A stretch of 64,000 nt of DNA from Limnohabitans sp. TEGF004 (GCF_027924965.1 NZ_AP027056.1:744001-808000), one strand, 5' to 3'. Shown: positions 18,284 through 27,509, numbered from the stretch's first letter. The notes: a model not told the origin generated them from the letters alone. Program-made: numbers and translations.

Positions 18284-19711
18284 ATGAACTCATCAGAGCA
18301 AGCCGTTTACAGCGATACCGTTGTACGGCAGTTTTCCATCATGGCGGTGGTTTGGGGCGTGGTTGGCATGTTGGTGGGCGTGATCATCGCTTCTCAACTG
18401 GCTTGGCCCGAACTGAACTTTGGCATCCCTTGGTTGACCTATGGCCGCTTGCGTCCATTGCACACCAATGCGGTGATTTTTGCGTTCGGCGGCTGCGCCT
18501 TGTTCGCAACCAGCTACTACGTGGTGCAACGCACCTGTCACACAGTCTTGTTCATGCCCAAATTGGCTGCTTTCACCTTCTGGGGTTGGCAGTTGGTCAT
18601 CTTGGCTGCAGCGGTCAGTTTGCCTTTGGGTTTCACCCAAGGCAAGGAGTACGCTGAGCTGGAGTGGCCCATCGACTTGTTGATCGCCGTGGTGTGGGTG
18701 TCCTACGCGGTGGTGTTCTTCGGTACCGTGGGTACACGCAAGGTCAAACACATTTACGTGGCCAATTGGTTCTATGGTGCGTTCATCATTGCGGTGGCCT
18801 TGTTGCACATCGTCAATAGCGCGGCCATTCCTGCGGGCATGATGAAGTCTTACTCTGCTTACGCTGGCGCCCAAGACGCCATGGTGCAGTGGTGGTACGG
18901 TCACAACGCGGTGGGCTTCTTCTTGACCGCTGGCTTCTTGGGCATGATGTATTACTTCATCCCTAAGCAAGCAGGTCGCCCTGTGTATTCGTATCGCCTG
19001 TCGATCGTTCACTTCTGGGCTTTGATCTTCACTTACATGTGGGCGGGTCCTCACCACTTGCATTACACCGCTTTGCCTGACTGGACTCAGTCCGTCGGTA
19101 TGGTGTTTTCTTTGGTGTTGTTGGCTCCTAGCTGGGGCGGCATGATCAACGGCATCATGACTTTGTCTGGCGCATGGCACAAGTTGCGCGATGACCCTAT
19201 CTTGCGTTTCTTGATCGTGTCCTTGTCGTTCTACGGCATGTCTACGTTCGAAGGCCCCATGATGGCCATTAAAACAGTGAATGCTTTGAGTCACTACACC
19301 GACTGGACCGTTGGTCACGTGCACTCAGGTGCTTTGGGCTGGGTGGGCTTGGTGTCCATGGGTTCAATCTACTACTTGATTCCTAAGTTGTTCGGCCGCA
19401 AGGAAATGTTCAGCGTCAAGGCGATCGAGGTCCACTTCTGGTTGGCCACCATCGGTATCGTCTTGTACATCGCTGCGATGTGGATTGCCGGTGTAATGCA
19501 AGGTTTGATGTGGCGCGCGATCAACGCCGACGGCACATTGACTTACACCTTTGTTGAATCTGTCAAAGCCACGTATCCGTTCTATGTCATTCGTATGGCG
19601 GGTGGTTTGTTGTACTTGACAGGCATGGTCATCATGTTGTGGAACGTGGTCAAAACTGCGACCAGCGGTAACACCGTGAGCGTTGCCATTCCAGCACCTG
19701 CACACGCCTGA
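18284..19711 (+). CDS. ccoN: cbb3-type cytochrome c oxidase subunit I
   Basis: Catalytic subunit of the high-affinity cbb3 terminal oxidase. It is 475 residues with about twelve membrane helices. Heme and copper ligands are visible as H60 ([14 protein letters not shown]), the CuB region [10 protein letters not shown], the His pair in [13 protein letters not shown] and the two His of [11 protein letters not shown]. Length matches other CcoN. It leads the operon ccoN-ccoO-ccoQ-ccoP-ccoG-ccoH, with a class II FNR promoter directly upstream, so peak expression is expected under low oxygen. Confidence 0.97.
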   Translation: MNSSEQAVYSDTVVRQFSIMAVVWGVVGMLVGVIIASQLAWPELNFGIPWLTYGRLRPLHTNAVIFAFGGCALFATSYYVVQRTCHTVLFMPKLAAFTFWGWQLVILAAAVSLPLGFTQGKEYAELEWPIDLLIAVVWVSYAVVFFGTVGTRKVKHIYVANWFYGAFIIAVALLHIVNSAAIPAGMMKSYSAYAGAQDAMVQWWYGHNAVGFFLTAGFLGMMYYFIPKQAGRPVYSYRLSIVHFWALIFTYMWAGPHHLHYTALPDWTQSVGMVFSLVLLAPSWGGMINGIMTLSGAWHKLRDDPILRFLIVSLSFYGMSTFEGPMMAIKTVNALSHYTDWTVGHVHSGALGWVGLVSMGSIYYLIPKLFGRKEMFSVKAIEVHFWLATIGIVLYIAAMWIAGVMQGLMWRAINADGTLTYTFVESVKATYPFYVIRMAGGLLYLTGMVIMLWNVVKTATSGNTVSVAIPAPAHA

Positions 19712-19721
19712 GGAGAAATAA

Positions 19722-20345
19722 ATGTCTGATAACAATTCCAAAGGCTTCTCCCACGCCAGCGTGGAGACCAATAACTTTTTGATGATCGTGTTGATCTTGA
19801 TCGCTGTCGCTTTTGGCGGCTTGGTTGAGATCGTGCCTTTGTTCTTCCAAAAGTCCACCACTGAGCCCGTCACCGGCGTGAAGCCTTTGACTGCCTTGCA
19901 GTTGGCTGGCCGTGACATCTATGTGCGTGAAGGTTGCTACAACTGCCACTCGCAAATGATCCGTCCTTTCCGTGCAGAGACATTGCGTTACGGCCACTAC
20001 TCAGTGGCTGGTGAGTCTGTGTATGACCATCCCTTCCAATGGGGCAGCAAGCGTACCGGTCCAGACTTGGCTCGCGTCGGTGGTAAATACAGCGACGAAT
20101 GGCACCGTGTTCACTTGAACAACCCACGCGATGTGGTGCCTGAGTCCAACATGCCTGAGTACCCATGGCTGTTGAAGAACACGGTGGATGCAGCAGCAAT
20201 GCCTGCACACATGAAGGCATTGCGCACAGTGGGCGTGCCTTATACGGATGAAGAAATCGCTAAGGCCTCCGAAGACGTCGCGGGTAAAACCGAGATGGAA
20301 GCTGTGATTGCTTTCCTCCAATCACTGGGCCTCGCGCTCAAATAA
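19722..20345 (+). CDS. ccoO: cbb3-type cytochrome c oxidase subunit II (monoheme)
   Basis: Membrane-anchored monoheme cytochrome c that feeds electrons to CcoN. The 207-residue protein has one N-terminal helix (about 18-41) and the heme motif GCYNCHSQM with C72, C75 and H76; a likely axial Met is in [10 protein letters not shown]. It starts ten bases after ccoN with a GGAG ribosome site. Confidence 0.96.
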   Translation: MSDNNSKGFSHASVETNNFLMIVLILIAVAFGGLVEIVPLFFQKSTTEPVTGVKPLTALQLAGRDIYVREGCYNCHSQMIRPFRAETLRYGHYSVAGESVYDHPFQWGSKRTGPDLARVGGKYSDEWHRVHLNNPRDVVPESNMPEYPWLLKNTVDAAAMPAHMKALRTVGVPYTDEEIAKASEDVAGKTEMEAVIAFLQSLGLALK

Positions 20346-20356
20346 GGAGACACCCC

Positions 20357-20494
20357 ATGGATGTCAATGATCTGCGCATCGCGACCACGTTGATTTCGTT
20401 TGCCTTGTTCATCGGCATCATGGTGTGGGCTTTTTCTCGACGTAACAAAGAAGATTTTGAGGCCGCATCAAAGCTGCCCCTCGATCAAGACTAA
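20357..20494 (+). CDS. ccoQ: cbb3 oxidase small subunit CcoQ
   Basis: A 45-residue single-helix protein too short for most ORF callers. MDVNDLRIATTLISFALF begins the helix, which ends at WAFSRRNKEDFEAA, the CcoQ/FixQ signature. It stabilises the oxidase complex. It lies 11 bases after ccoO with AAGGAGA ahead of the ATG and 31 bases before ccoP. Confidence 0.92.
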   Translation: MDVNDLRIATTLISFALFIGIMVWAFSRRNKEDFEAASKLPLDQD

Positions 20495-20525
20495 GGCCCA
20501 GAGGCCTTTGTAAAGGAATCGAATC

Positions 20526-21443
20526 ATGAGTGATTTCACAAGTAATTTTTGGTCGATCTTCGTATCGTCCATCTCCATTTTTGGCATCGTGTACTGCGCA
20601 TTTTTGCTGTGGTTCTCTGCCAAAGTTAAAGTGTCAGCACACGAAGAGGACGGTACAACCGGCCACGTGTGGGACGAAGACCTGCGCGAAATGAACAACC
20701 CATTGCCTCGTTGGTGGTTGTGGTTGTTCATCATCACCATGGTGTTTGCTGCGGTGTACTTCATTGCTTACCCAGGTTTGGGTGGCTATGCAGGCAAATT
20801 GGGTTGGACGTCTCAAGGTCAATACGAAGCTGAAGTGGCCAAGGCCAACAAAGACCTCGAGCCTTTGTATGCGGCATTCAACGCACAAACACCAGAGCAA
20901 CTGTCGCAAGACCCTAAAGCCATGGCTGTGGGCGAGCGTTTGTTCATGAACAACTGTGCACAGTGCCACGGCTCTGACGCTCGCGGCTCGAAAGGCTTCC
21001 CTAACTTGACCGACAGCGATTGGTTGCACGGTGGTACGACTGACAAGATCAAAGAGACCCTCACCAAAGGGCGCATTGGTCAAATGCCTCCGATGGCTGC
21101 AGCCGTCGGAACGCCTGATGACATTCGTAACGTGTCCCACTATGTGTTGAGCTTGTCTGGCAGCCCACATGACTCCGTGCGCGCCGCTTTGGGTAAGTCC
21201 AAGTTCGGTGCCTGCGCGGCATGTCACGGTCCAGATGGCAAAGGCATGCAAGCCATGGGTTCTGCTAACTTGACTGACAAGATTTGGTTGCACGGCTGGG
21301 GTGAAGACGCCATCACTGCGATGATCAACAACGGCAAGGTCAACCAAATGCCTGCGCAAGAAGGCCGTTTGACTGAATCACAAATTCACGTGTTGACTGC
21401 CTATGTTTGGGGCTTCTCTAACAAACCTGCTGCTGCGAAGTAA
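20526..21443 (+). CDS. ccoP: cbb3-type cytochrome c oxidase subunit III (diheme)
   Basis: Diheme cytochrome c entry subunit, 305 residues. Two N-terminal membrane helices (about 8-31 and 62-82) give a long CcoP of the two-helix type. Two heme motifs follow: C144-AQ-C147-H148 and C230-AA-C233-H234, with likely axial methionines in GQMPPM and NQMPAQ. The linker ADEE-type segment between helices (GHVWDEDLREMNNPLPRWW) is the conserved FixP/CcoP periplasmic signature. Confidence 0.96.
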   Translation: MSDFTSNFWSIFVSSISIFGIVYCAFLLWFSAKVKVSAHEEDGTTGHVWDEDLREMNNPLPRWWLWLFIITMVFAAVYFIAYPGLGGYAGKLGWTSQGQYEAEVAKANKDLEPLYAAFNAQTPEQLSQDPKAMAVGERLFMNNCAQCHGSDARGSKGFPNLTDSDWLHGGTTDKIKETLTKGRIGQMPPMAAAVGTPDDIRNVSHYVLSLSGSPHDSVRAALGKSKFGACAACHGPDGKGMQAMGSANLTDKIWLHGWGEDAITAMINNGKVNQMPAQEGRLTESQIHVLTAYVWGFSNKPAAAK

Positions 21444-21449
21444 AACGCT

Positions 21450-22898
21450 TTGAACTCTGCTGACGACTCCAAGCAGCGCAAGACCATCCCCATCGTTCCA
21501 GAGCCTTCGGGCTCTGCGGACGAGGCGATGGTCTCGCTTTATGCTGCATCCAAAAAAATCTACCCTCGCTCTGTGGAGGGCATCTTTGCTTATTGGCGCT
21601 GGATTTTGGTGGTCCTGACGCAGCTGGTGTTTTACGGCCTGCCCTGGTTCGAGTGGGGCACACGTCAAGCGGTGTTGTTCGATTTGGCATCGCGTCGTTT
21701 TTATATTTTTGGTTTGGTCTTGTACCCGCAGGACTTCATCTACCTCACCGGCCTGTTGGTGATTTCAGCTTTGGCGCTTTTTTTATTCACGGCGGTGGCT
21801 GGGCGTTTGTGGTGTGGCTATGCCTGCCCGCAAACTGTTTACAGCGAAATTTTCTTGTGGATTGAGCGCAAGGTCGAAGGCGATCGTTCAGCCCGCATAC
21901 GCTTGGATGACGCAGACTTCTCTTTGGAGAAGTTGGTGAAGAAATGGTACAAGCACATCATCTGGATCTTCTTATCGGTCTGGACTGGCTTTACCTTTGT
22001 GGGTTACTTCACCCCCATCCGTGAATTGGCGATGGAGTTCTTCCTGACCCAAATGAGTTCGTGGGAACTTTTCTGGGTGTTCTTTTACGCTTTTGCCACG
22101 TATGGCAACGCAGGCTTCATGCGCGAGCAAGTGTGTAAATACATGTGTCCGTATGCACGCTTTCAAAGCGCCATGTTTGACAACGACACACTCATCGTCA
22201 CGTATGACACAGAGCGTGGTGAGCCACGTGGCCCGCGCGCCAAGAAAGCTGAAGCAGGGGCTTTGAACTTGGGGGCCTGCGTCGACTGCACTTTGTGCGT
22301 GCAAGTGTGTCCCACCGGCATTGATATCCGCGATGGTTTGCAATACGAATGTATTGGCTGCGGTGCTTGCGCTGACGTGTGCGACACCGTGATGGACAAG
22401 ATGGGCTATGCCCGTGGCTTGGTGCGCTACTCCACGCAAAATGCGATGGACAACAAGTGGACGCCTGCCCAAATCTGGCAACGCCTGATGCGCCCGCGCA
22501 TTCAGATCTACACCATGATCTTGTTGGCTGTGACAGTGGGCTTGTTTGTGTCGTTGAGCTTGCGTACACCGTTCAAGGTTGACGTGGTGCGTGACCGCTC
22601 GACTTTGTCGCGCATCACGGAATACGGCACACTTGAAAACGTGTACCGTCTGCAAATCATGAACGCAGCGGAGAGCATTCAGACTTACCGCTTGTCAGTC
22701 AAAGGTTTGCCAGGTTTGAAAATCACGACCGATACCGAAGTCATGGTGGACCCCGCCCAAGCCCGTTGGATTGTGTTGCGTGCCGATGTGCCTTATGGTT
22801 CTGTCGAGGGTGGTTCACACAAAATCATGTTTGAAGTTCAGGCCTTGGGTACCGATGAGTTTGTGGTCGAAAAATCTGTGTTCATCGTTCCTAGGTAA
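21450..22898 (+). CDS. ccoG: cbb3 oxidase accessory protein CcoG (polyferredoxin-like)
   Basis: A 482-residue membrane protein with two 4Fe-4S clusters, shown in other bacteria to be a cupric reductase that supplies Cu(I) for CuB assembly. Several helices (about 45-190) precede CVDCTLCVQVCPTGIDI and CIGCGACADVCDTVMDKMGY, the two ferredoxin motifs. An Ig-like FixG C-terminal domain lies at about 370-480. The start is TTG at 21450, seven bases after ccoP. An ATG at 21528 would remove the KTIPIVPEP region that CcoG homologues have, so TTG is preferred though its ribosome site is poor. Confidence 0.93.
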   Translation: MNSADDSKQRKTIPIVPEPSGSADEAMVSLYAASKKIYPRSVEGIFAYWRWILVVLTQLVFYGLPWFEWGTRQAVLFDLASRRFYIFGLVLYPQDFIYLTGLLVISALALFLFTAVAGRLWCGYACPQTVYSEIFLWIERKVEGDRSARIRLDDADFSLEKLVKKWYKHIIWIFLSVWTGFTFVGYFTPIRELAMEFFLTQMSSWELFWVFFYAFATYGNAGFMREQVCKYMCPYARFQSAMFDNDTLIVTYDTERGEPRGPRAKKAEAGALNLGACVDCTLCVQVCPTGIDIRDGLQYECIGCGACADVCDTVMDKMGYARGLVRYSTQNAMDNKWTPAQIWQRLMRPRIQIYTMILLAVTVGLFVSLSLRTPFKVDVVRDRSTLSRITEYGTLENVYRLQIMNAAESIQTYRLSVKGLPGLKITTDTEVMVDPAQARWIVLRADVPYGSVEGGSHKIMFEVQALGTDEFVVEKSVFIVPR

Positions 22899-22904
22899 TG
22901 CATC

Positions 22905-23195
22905 ATGAAACAAGAAACAACTGATACCAAAGCATGGTGGCAATATGGTCACGTTTGGCTCATCATCGCGGGCCCTGCTGCGGTCATTGTGGCGGGATTC
23001 ATCACGTTGGCGATTGCCATTCGCGTGCCAGACCCCGTGGTGGCCGACGACTATTACCGCCGAGGCTTAGACATCAACAAAACCTTGGCGGCAGAAAAAG
23101 ACATGCAGCTGGCACCCGCCATGCAGGCGCGTAACCATGTGGTGACGCCCAAAGCTGAGTCAGCCAAGCAAGAGACCCCCGCGAAAACCCCATGA
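22905..23195 (+). CDS. ccoH: FixH/CcoH family protein
   Basis: A 96-residue membrane-anchored protein with one helix at about 14-38. PVVADDYYRRGLDINKTL is the FixH family motif. CcoH binds cbb3 subcomplexes and is needed for stable assembly. The C-terminus is short compared with long FixH proteins that carry an extra periplasmic domain. It lies six bases after ccoG. Confidence 0.9.
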   Translation: MKQETTDTKAWWQYGHVWLIIAGPAAVIVAGFITLAIAIRVPDPVVADDYYRRGLDINKTLAAEKDMQLAPAMQARNHVVTPKAESAKQETPAKTP

Positions 23196-23250
23196 CTTGG
23201 CGCTGTCATTCGAGCCTAGACTGAACTCATTCCTGTTTAGGAGAATCAGA

Positions 23251-23559
23251 ATGTTGGCTCAGCGAATGATGTGGATTGCATGGCCTGCTTTTTTAGTAGC
23301 AGGTGTTTTGGAAATGCTGGTGTTTGCGTTTGTAGACCCGCAAGATATGCAATGGTTTGGCCAGCCTATTGAGCTTTCGCGACAAGGTGTGTATACCTTG
23401 TCGTTTTTTGTTTTCTGGATGGTCACAGCAGCCTCCAGCGCATTGACCACCTTGCTGTCAGTGTCGCCGTTTGAGATGAACCGTTGCCCAATGGTGCCAA
23501 CAGAACGACCAGATGGCTGCCCCAAGCAAGAGGTGTGTTGCGACCCTGTCGCTGTTTAA
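23251..23559 (+). CDS. small membrane protein with cysteine-rich tail, unknown function
   Basis: A 102-residue protein not recognised as a named family. It has two hydrophobic segments (about 7-27 and 49-74) and a C-terminal tail with four closely spaced cysteines: NRCPMVPTERPDGCPKQEVC followed by another C. ATG at 23251 is preceded by TAGGAGAA; a frame extending to 23197 has no ribosome site. It follows ccoH on the same strand, and its stop overlaps the convergent fnr stop. The Cys-rich tail and position suggest a metal or redox role in oxidase assembly, but this is inference. Confidence 0.72.
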   Translation: MLAQRMMWIAWPAFLVAGVLEMLVFAFVDPQDMQWFGQPIELSRQGVYTLSFFVFWMVTAASSALTTLLSVSPFEMNRCPMVPTERPDGCPKQEVCCDPVAV

Positions 23560-24281
23560 ATTGGCTGGCAGCTTTGTGCGTTCACGATGAGCTTGAGCGC
23601 ATCGGCGTTCAAAATGCGCACATGGCGTTGTTTGACTTCCACGACACCGTCTTCTACAAACTTTGAAAACGTGCGGCTCACCGTTTCGAGCTTGAGCCCA
23701 AGGTAGCTGCCAATCTCTTCGCGCGTCATGCGCAAAATTAGTTCAGACTGAGAGAACCCTCTGGCGTGCAGGCGCTGCACCAAGTTCAGCAAGAACGCTG
23801 CGAGACGCTCTTCGGCACGCATGCTGCCCAGCAGCAACATCACACCGTTTTCACGCACGATTTCTCGACTCATGATTTTGTGGACATGTCGCTGCAAGGA
23901 TGTGATTTCACGAGACAGCTCTTCAATGCGATCAAACGGCATCACGCACACTTCGGCGTCTTCCAGTGCCACGGCATCGCAGGTGTGGTGGTCGCTCACG
24001 ATGCCATCCAAACCGATGATTTCACCGGCCATTTGAAAACCTGTCACTTGGTCGCGGCCATCTTCAGCGGAGATGCGTGTTTTGAAGAAGCCCGTGCGAA
24101 TGGCGTACAGCGCGTTGAACTTGTCACCCTGTCTGAACAGGTTGTCACCACGTGCCACTTTGCGGCGTGTGGCCACCACTTCGTCCACACGCTCCATCTC
24201 GCTCTCGTTCAAGCCTAAAGGCATGCAGAGCTCGCGCAAATTGCAGTTAGAACAGGCGACTTTGATACTGGTGGAATTCAT
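23556..24281 (-). CDS. fnr: oxygen-sensing Fe-S transcription factor FNR
   Basis: A 241-residue CRP/FNR regulator that binds a 4Fe-4S cluster and activates anaerobic or microaerobic genes. All four E. coli cluster cysteines have counterparts: C10, C13 and C19 (ACSNCNLREL, then C) and C112 in EVCVMPF. The recognition helix has E199-TV-S202-R203 in LETVSR, the triad that reads TTGAT. I start at MNSTSIKVACSN (24281); the frame runs further upstream, across the FNR box and the hemN promoter, which is unlikely to be coding. Divergent from hemN; the shared box may give autoregulation. Confidence 0.95.
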   Translation of the reverse strand: MNSTSIKVACSNCNLRELCMPLGLNESEMERVDEVVATRRKVARGDNLFRQGDKFNALYAIRTGFFKTRISAEDGRDQVTGFQMAGEIIGLDGIVSDHHTCDAVALEDAEVCVMPFDRIEELSREITSLQRHVHKIMSREIVRENGVMLLLGSMRAEERLAAFLLNLVQRLHARGFSQSELILRMTREEIGSYLGLKLETVSRTFSKFVEDGVVEVKQRHVRILNADALKLIVNAQSCQPI

Positions 24282-24302
24282 AGGGTCTGACAGTCGTTTG
24301 TG

Positions 24303-24316
24303 TTGATGCAGGTCAA
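24303..24316. promoter_or_regulatory. FNR box in the fnr-hemN intergenic region
   Basis: TTGAT-GCAG-GTCAA has one mismatch to consensus. Its centre (24309.5) is 41.5 bases ahead of a start point near 24351, and TATTAT at 24339-24344 is a near-perfect -10 element. This class II geometry points to activation of hemN. For fnr the site overlies the region just upstream of its start, which suits autorepression. Confidence 0.85.
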
Positions 24317-24369
24317 CTTTTTGCTGTGCCTGCACGCCTATTATGGAGCGCAAATTTAGGTGTGAACTT

Positions 24370-25758
24370 ATGCATTCTCTTGTCCTCAATCCAGAACTTT
24401 TGCAGCGCTATGACGTGGCGGGGCCCCGTTACACCTCGTATCCCACGGCAGACCGATTTGTCGAGGCGTTTGGTGAAGCTGACTATTTGCAAGCGTTAGA
24501 GCAACGCCGCGATGGTGTGGGTGCCAAAGCCTACCCCTTGTCGCTGTATGTGCACATCCCGTTTTGCGAGTCACTGTGCTACTACTGCGCCTGTAACAAG
24601 ATCATCACCAAACACCACGAGCGTGGCGCGGAGTATTTGCGCTACCTTGAGCGTGAGGTGGACCTGAACATCGTGCATTTGGGCCAAGGCCAAGTGGTGT
24701 CGCAGCTTCACCTCGGTGGCGGCAGCCCTACGTTTTTGAGCGATGCAGAGTTGGCGCAACTCATGGCCATGCTGCGCCGCAATTTTCAGTTTGCGCCCGG
24801 CGGTGAATACTCGGTCGAGATTGACCCACGCACGGTCACGCGCGAACGCTTGGCCCACTTAGCGGAGCTGGGCTTTAACCGCCTGAGCTTTGGCGTGCAA
24901 GACTTTGAGCCTGCCGTGCAAAAAGCGGTGCACCGCATTCAGCCTGCAGAGCAAGTGTTTGACTTGGTGGCTGCATCGCGTGAGCTTGGCTTTGAATCGG
25001 TCAACGTCGATTTGATTTACGGCTTGCCCATGCAAACGCCAGAAACCTTTGAGCGCACGCTAGAGCAAGTCACCCAGTTGCGTCCAGATCGCATTGCGCT
25101 GTATGCCTATGCTCACTTGCCCGAGCGTTTCAAGCCACAGCGCCGCATCCACACGCAAGACTTGCCGCCTGCGGCGTCTAAGCTTGTCATGTTGTCGAGC
25201 GCCATGCGTGTGTTGGTGGAGGCGAGTTATGTGTATGTGGGGATGGACCACTTTGCCTTACCCAACGATGCACTGGCTGTGGCCAAGCGCCAAGGCCGCT
25301 TGCACCGCAATTTCCAAGGCTACAGCACCCAGCCCGATTGCGATCTGATTGCTTTGGGTGTGTCCTCCATCGGTCGCGTGGGCCCCACCTTCAGCCAAAA
25401 CGTCAAGACCTTGGATGAGTATTACGACTTGCTCAACCAAGGCCGATTACCTGTGGCCCGTGGCATGGCTTTGTCGCGTGATGACTTGGTGCGTCGCACG
25501 GTCATCATGGCGCTGATGTGCCAAGGCAGTGTGTTGTTTGAATCGGTGGAGTTGTCGCACCTGGTGGACTTCAAGCAGTATTTCGCACCAGAAATGGAAG
25601 CGATGGCCGTCATGCAAGCGCAGGGCTTGTTGACCATGGACGATGCAGGTATTCATGTGACCGAGCTGGGCTGGTTCTTTGTGCGTGGCGTGGCCATGGT
25701 GTTTGACAAATACCTGCAAGCCGACAAGAACCGCGCAAGGTTCTCTAAAATCATCTGA
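24370..25758 (+). CDS. hemN: oxygen-independent coproporphyrinogen III dehydrogenase (radical SAM)
   Basis: Radical SAM enzyme converting coproporphyrinogen III to protoporphyrinogen IX without oxygen, so heme for the oxidase can be made when oxygen is scarce. The 462 residues include the cluster motif PFCESLCYYCACNK: C66, C70, C73 and the conserved C75. HLGGGSPTFLS and NRLSFGVQDF are also visible. An ATG at 24343 is in frame, but it falls inside the FNR-dependent -10 element, so the start at 24370 with AGGTG ahead is correct. Its stop overlaps the next ATG. Confidence 0.95.
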   Translation: MHSLVLNPELLQRYDVAGPRYTSYPTADRFVEAFGEADYLQALEQRRDGVGAKAYPLSLYVHIPFCESLCYYCACNKIITKHHERGAEYLRYLEREVDLNIVHLGQGQVVSQLHLGGGSPTFLSDAELAQLMAMLRRNFQFAPGGEYSVEIDPRTVTRERLAHLAELGFNRLSFGVQDFEPAVQKAVHRIQPAEQVFDLVAASRELGFESVNVDLIYGLPMQTPETFERTLEQVTQLRPDRIALYAYAHLPERFKPQRRIHTQDLPPAASKLVMLSSAMRVLVEASYVYVGMDHFALPNDALAVAKRQGRLHRNFQGYSTQPDCDLIALGVSSIGRVGPTFSQNVKTLDEYYDLLNQGRLPVARGMALSRDDLVRRTVIMALMCQGSVLFESVELSHLVDFKQYFAPEMEAMAVMQAQGLLTMDDAGIHVTELGWFFVRGVAMVFDKYLQADKNRARFSKII

Positions 25759-26471
25759 TGAATACAACTTTGGCCCTTACCGCACTTCTCATGGGGCTCG
25801 CGGGTGGGCCGCACTGTTTGGCCATGTGCGGGGCGGCCTGTGCAGGCATTGGGCGAGCTGCCCAAAAACAAACAGGCGGGCAGGGCACCTCGGCCATGCT
25901 CTTGTTTCAGCTGGGCCGCATCATGGGCTACAGCGCGTTAGGCGCAGTGGCCGCCAGCACCATGCAAGGCGTGGGCTGGCTCAGCACACAGTCTGCCGTG
26001 TTTCGTCCTGTGTGGACCTTGATGCACATCGTGGCTTTCATGGTGGGCGGCTTGTTGCTGTGGCGCGGTGAGCAACCCATTTGGCTGGAAGACTTTGGCC
26101 GTGGCATTTGGCGTCGTGTGCAAAGCATGACGGCGCACCTCAAGCTGCGCAATGGTGGCGCAGTTGTCTTGGGTGTGTTGTGGGCGTTGATGCCTTGTGG
26201 TTTGCTGTATGGCGCGCTCTTGGTGGCTGCGCTCAGCAACAGCCCGCTAGAGGGCGCAGGCGTGATGGCCCTGTTTGCATTGGGTAGCGCTGTGGTGCTG
26301 ACGATTGGCCCTTGGGTCTGGCTGCGTTTGCGAGGTGGGCAAATCATCAGCACAGGCAACGGAGCATGGGGTGTGCGCTTAGCGGGTTTGGCTTTGGCCG
26401 CTAGCTCGGGTTGGACCCTGTGGATGGGTCTGGTGGAGTACCAAGCCCCATGGTGCTTGGTGCCTCAGTGA
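25758..26471 (+). CDS. UreH/COG2836-like TauE/SafE family membrane protein
   Basis: A 237-residue protein with about six helices of the sulfite exporter TauE/SafE superfamily, subgroup COG2836, often encoded beside cbb3 oxidase genes. The N-terminus has GGPHCLAMCGAACAG (C20, C24, C28) and the second half has LMPCGLLYGALL, two Cys-containing helix motifs that recall DsbD/CcdA transporters. It is translationally coupled to hemN (overlapping TGATG). Family members are suspected copper or metal transporters in oxidase biogenesis; the substrate is not proven. It abuts the convergent TauE gene with no gap. Confidence 0.85.
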   Translation: MNTTLALTALLMGLAGGPHCLAMCGAACAGIGRAAQKQTGGQGTSAMLLFQLGRIMGYSALGAVAASTMQGVGWLSTQSAVFRPVWTLMHIVAFMVGGLLLWRGEQPIWLEDFGRGIWRRVQSMTAHLKLRNGGAVVLGVLWALMPCGLLYGALLVAALSNSPLEGAGVMALFALGSAVVLTIGPWVWLRLRGGQIISTGNGAWGVRLAGLALAASSGWTLWMGLVEYQAPWCLVPQ

Positions 26472-27287
26472 TCAGCTGGTGATGCCTTTGTAAAACATAT
26501 AGGCGGCCAGCACATACAAGACGCTGGCAAACACACGCTTGAGTTTTTTGACGGGCAACATGTGCGCGGCCTTGGCGCCCAAAGGGGCAGTGAACACGCT
26601 GCAAGCAGCAATGACAACCAAAGCTGGCACCCAAATAAAACCAAATGCATCCGCAGGTAAACCTTCCACCGTCATGCCACTGACGATGTAGCCCGCCACG
26701 TTGGCGACAGCAATAGGAAAGCCTAAGGCTGCGCTTGTGGCCACGGCGTTGTGAATGGCCACGTTGCACCAGGTCATGAACGGCACGCTGATAAAGCCGC
26801 CGCCAGCACCGACTAAACCAGAGAGAAAACCAATCGCACCGCCTGCACCCATCAGGCCCGCCGTGGCGGGCACTTGGCGTGTAGGCGCTGGCTTTTTATC
26901 TAAGAACATTTGCGTGGCTGAGAAGCCCACAAACAAGCCAAAGAAGATGGCTAAGTAAGAGCCTTTGAGCCAGTAAAACACACCTAAGCTGCCAATCATG
27001 CTGCCCAGCACGATGCCAGGCGCTAAACCTTTGACCAAGTCCCAACGTACCGCGCCACGCTTGTGGTGCGCGCGCACGCTAGAGACTGAGGTGAAGATGA
27101 TGGTGGCCATCGACGTGGCAATGGCCATCTTGACCGCAAGGTCTGCATCGACGCCGCGGTGCGAAAGCATGAAAGTGATGAAGGGCACCATCACCATGCC
27201 GCCCCCAATGCCAAGCAGCCCGGCTAAAAAGCCTGTGCAAATGCCGAGTGCAGCGAGTTCAAAAATCAGTTGGGGTTGGAGGTCCAT
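26472..27287 (-). CDS. sulfite exporter TauE/SafE family protein
   Basis: An integral membrane protein of about 271 residues, with eight or so helices arranged as two repeats. Each repeat begins with a glycine-rich turn (AGLLGIGGGMVMVPF and SGLVGAGGGFISVPF), the hallmark of TauE/SafE anion exporters, which move sulfite, sulfoacetate or related anions. The start at ATG 27287 is preferred; an earlier in-frame start at 27344 lies inside the 6S RNA. The substrate is unknown. Confidence 0.88.
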   Translation of the reverse strand: MDLQPQLIFELAALGICTGFLAGLLGIGGGMVMVPFITFMLSHRGVDADLAVKMAIATSMATIIFTSVSSVRAHHKRGAVRWDLVKGLAPGIVLGSMIGSLGVFYWLKGSYLAIFFGLFVGFSATQMFLDKKPAPTRQVPATAGLMGAGGAIGFLSGLVGAGGGFISVPFMTWCNVAIHNAVATSAALGFPIAVANVAGYIVSGMTVEGLPADAFGFIWVPALVVIAACSVFTAPLGAKAAHMLPVKKLKRVFASVLYVLAAYMFYKGITS

Positions 27288-27313
27288 GAGAGCGCAGGCC
27301 TTGAGAAAGTAGA

Positions 27314-27490
27314 AGGTGTCTGCAAGGCTCCTCAAGGCCGTCATCCTGAACCGGGGGTTCAGGTGGGCGAGGTCAGGTCAACGTTGGGTTCATCTGACGC
27401 GAGACGATCACGCTCATCAACCGATGTTCCAAGCCCGAGCTCTATGAGCATTGGTTCAAGGAAATATAAAGCCCCAAGGACTTGCAGACA
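27314..27490 (-). ncRNA. ssrS: 6S RNA
   Basis: 6S RNA sequesters sigma70 RNA polymerase when nutrients run low. The ends pair perfectly: GTGTCTGCAAG (27491-27481) with CTTGCAGACAC (27326-27316). The 3' half holds a CCTGAACC-CCC-GGTTCAGG hairpin and a GGATGACGGCCTTGAGGAGC stretch that resembles the E. coli 6S 3' region; the 5' half contains the GGTTGATGAGCGTGATCG stretch like E. coli GGTTGGTGAGCATG. A -10 element TACAAT (27501-27496) follows the zapA stop codon. The order zapA-ssrS is conserved in proteobacteria. Ends are approximate. Confidence 0.88.
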
Positions 27491-27509
27491 CGTTGATTGT
27501 AGGCGCGGC

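Noticed and set aside
18293..19324. 343-codon ORF on the minus strand opposite ccoN
   Set aside because: Shadow of a highly conserved gene; sequence is His/Gln-rich and low in hydrophobic structure.
27288..27344. N-terminal extension of the TauE/SafE protein
   Set aside because: It would be encoded by the 3' part of 6S RNA and is not hydrophobic like the family N-terminus.
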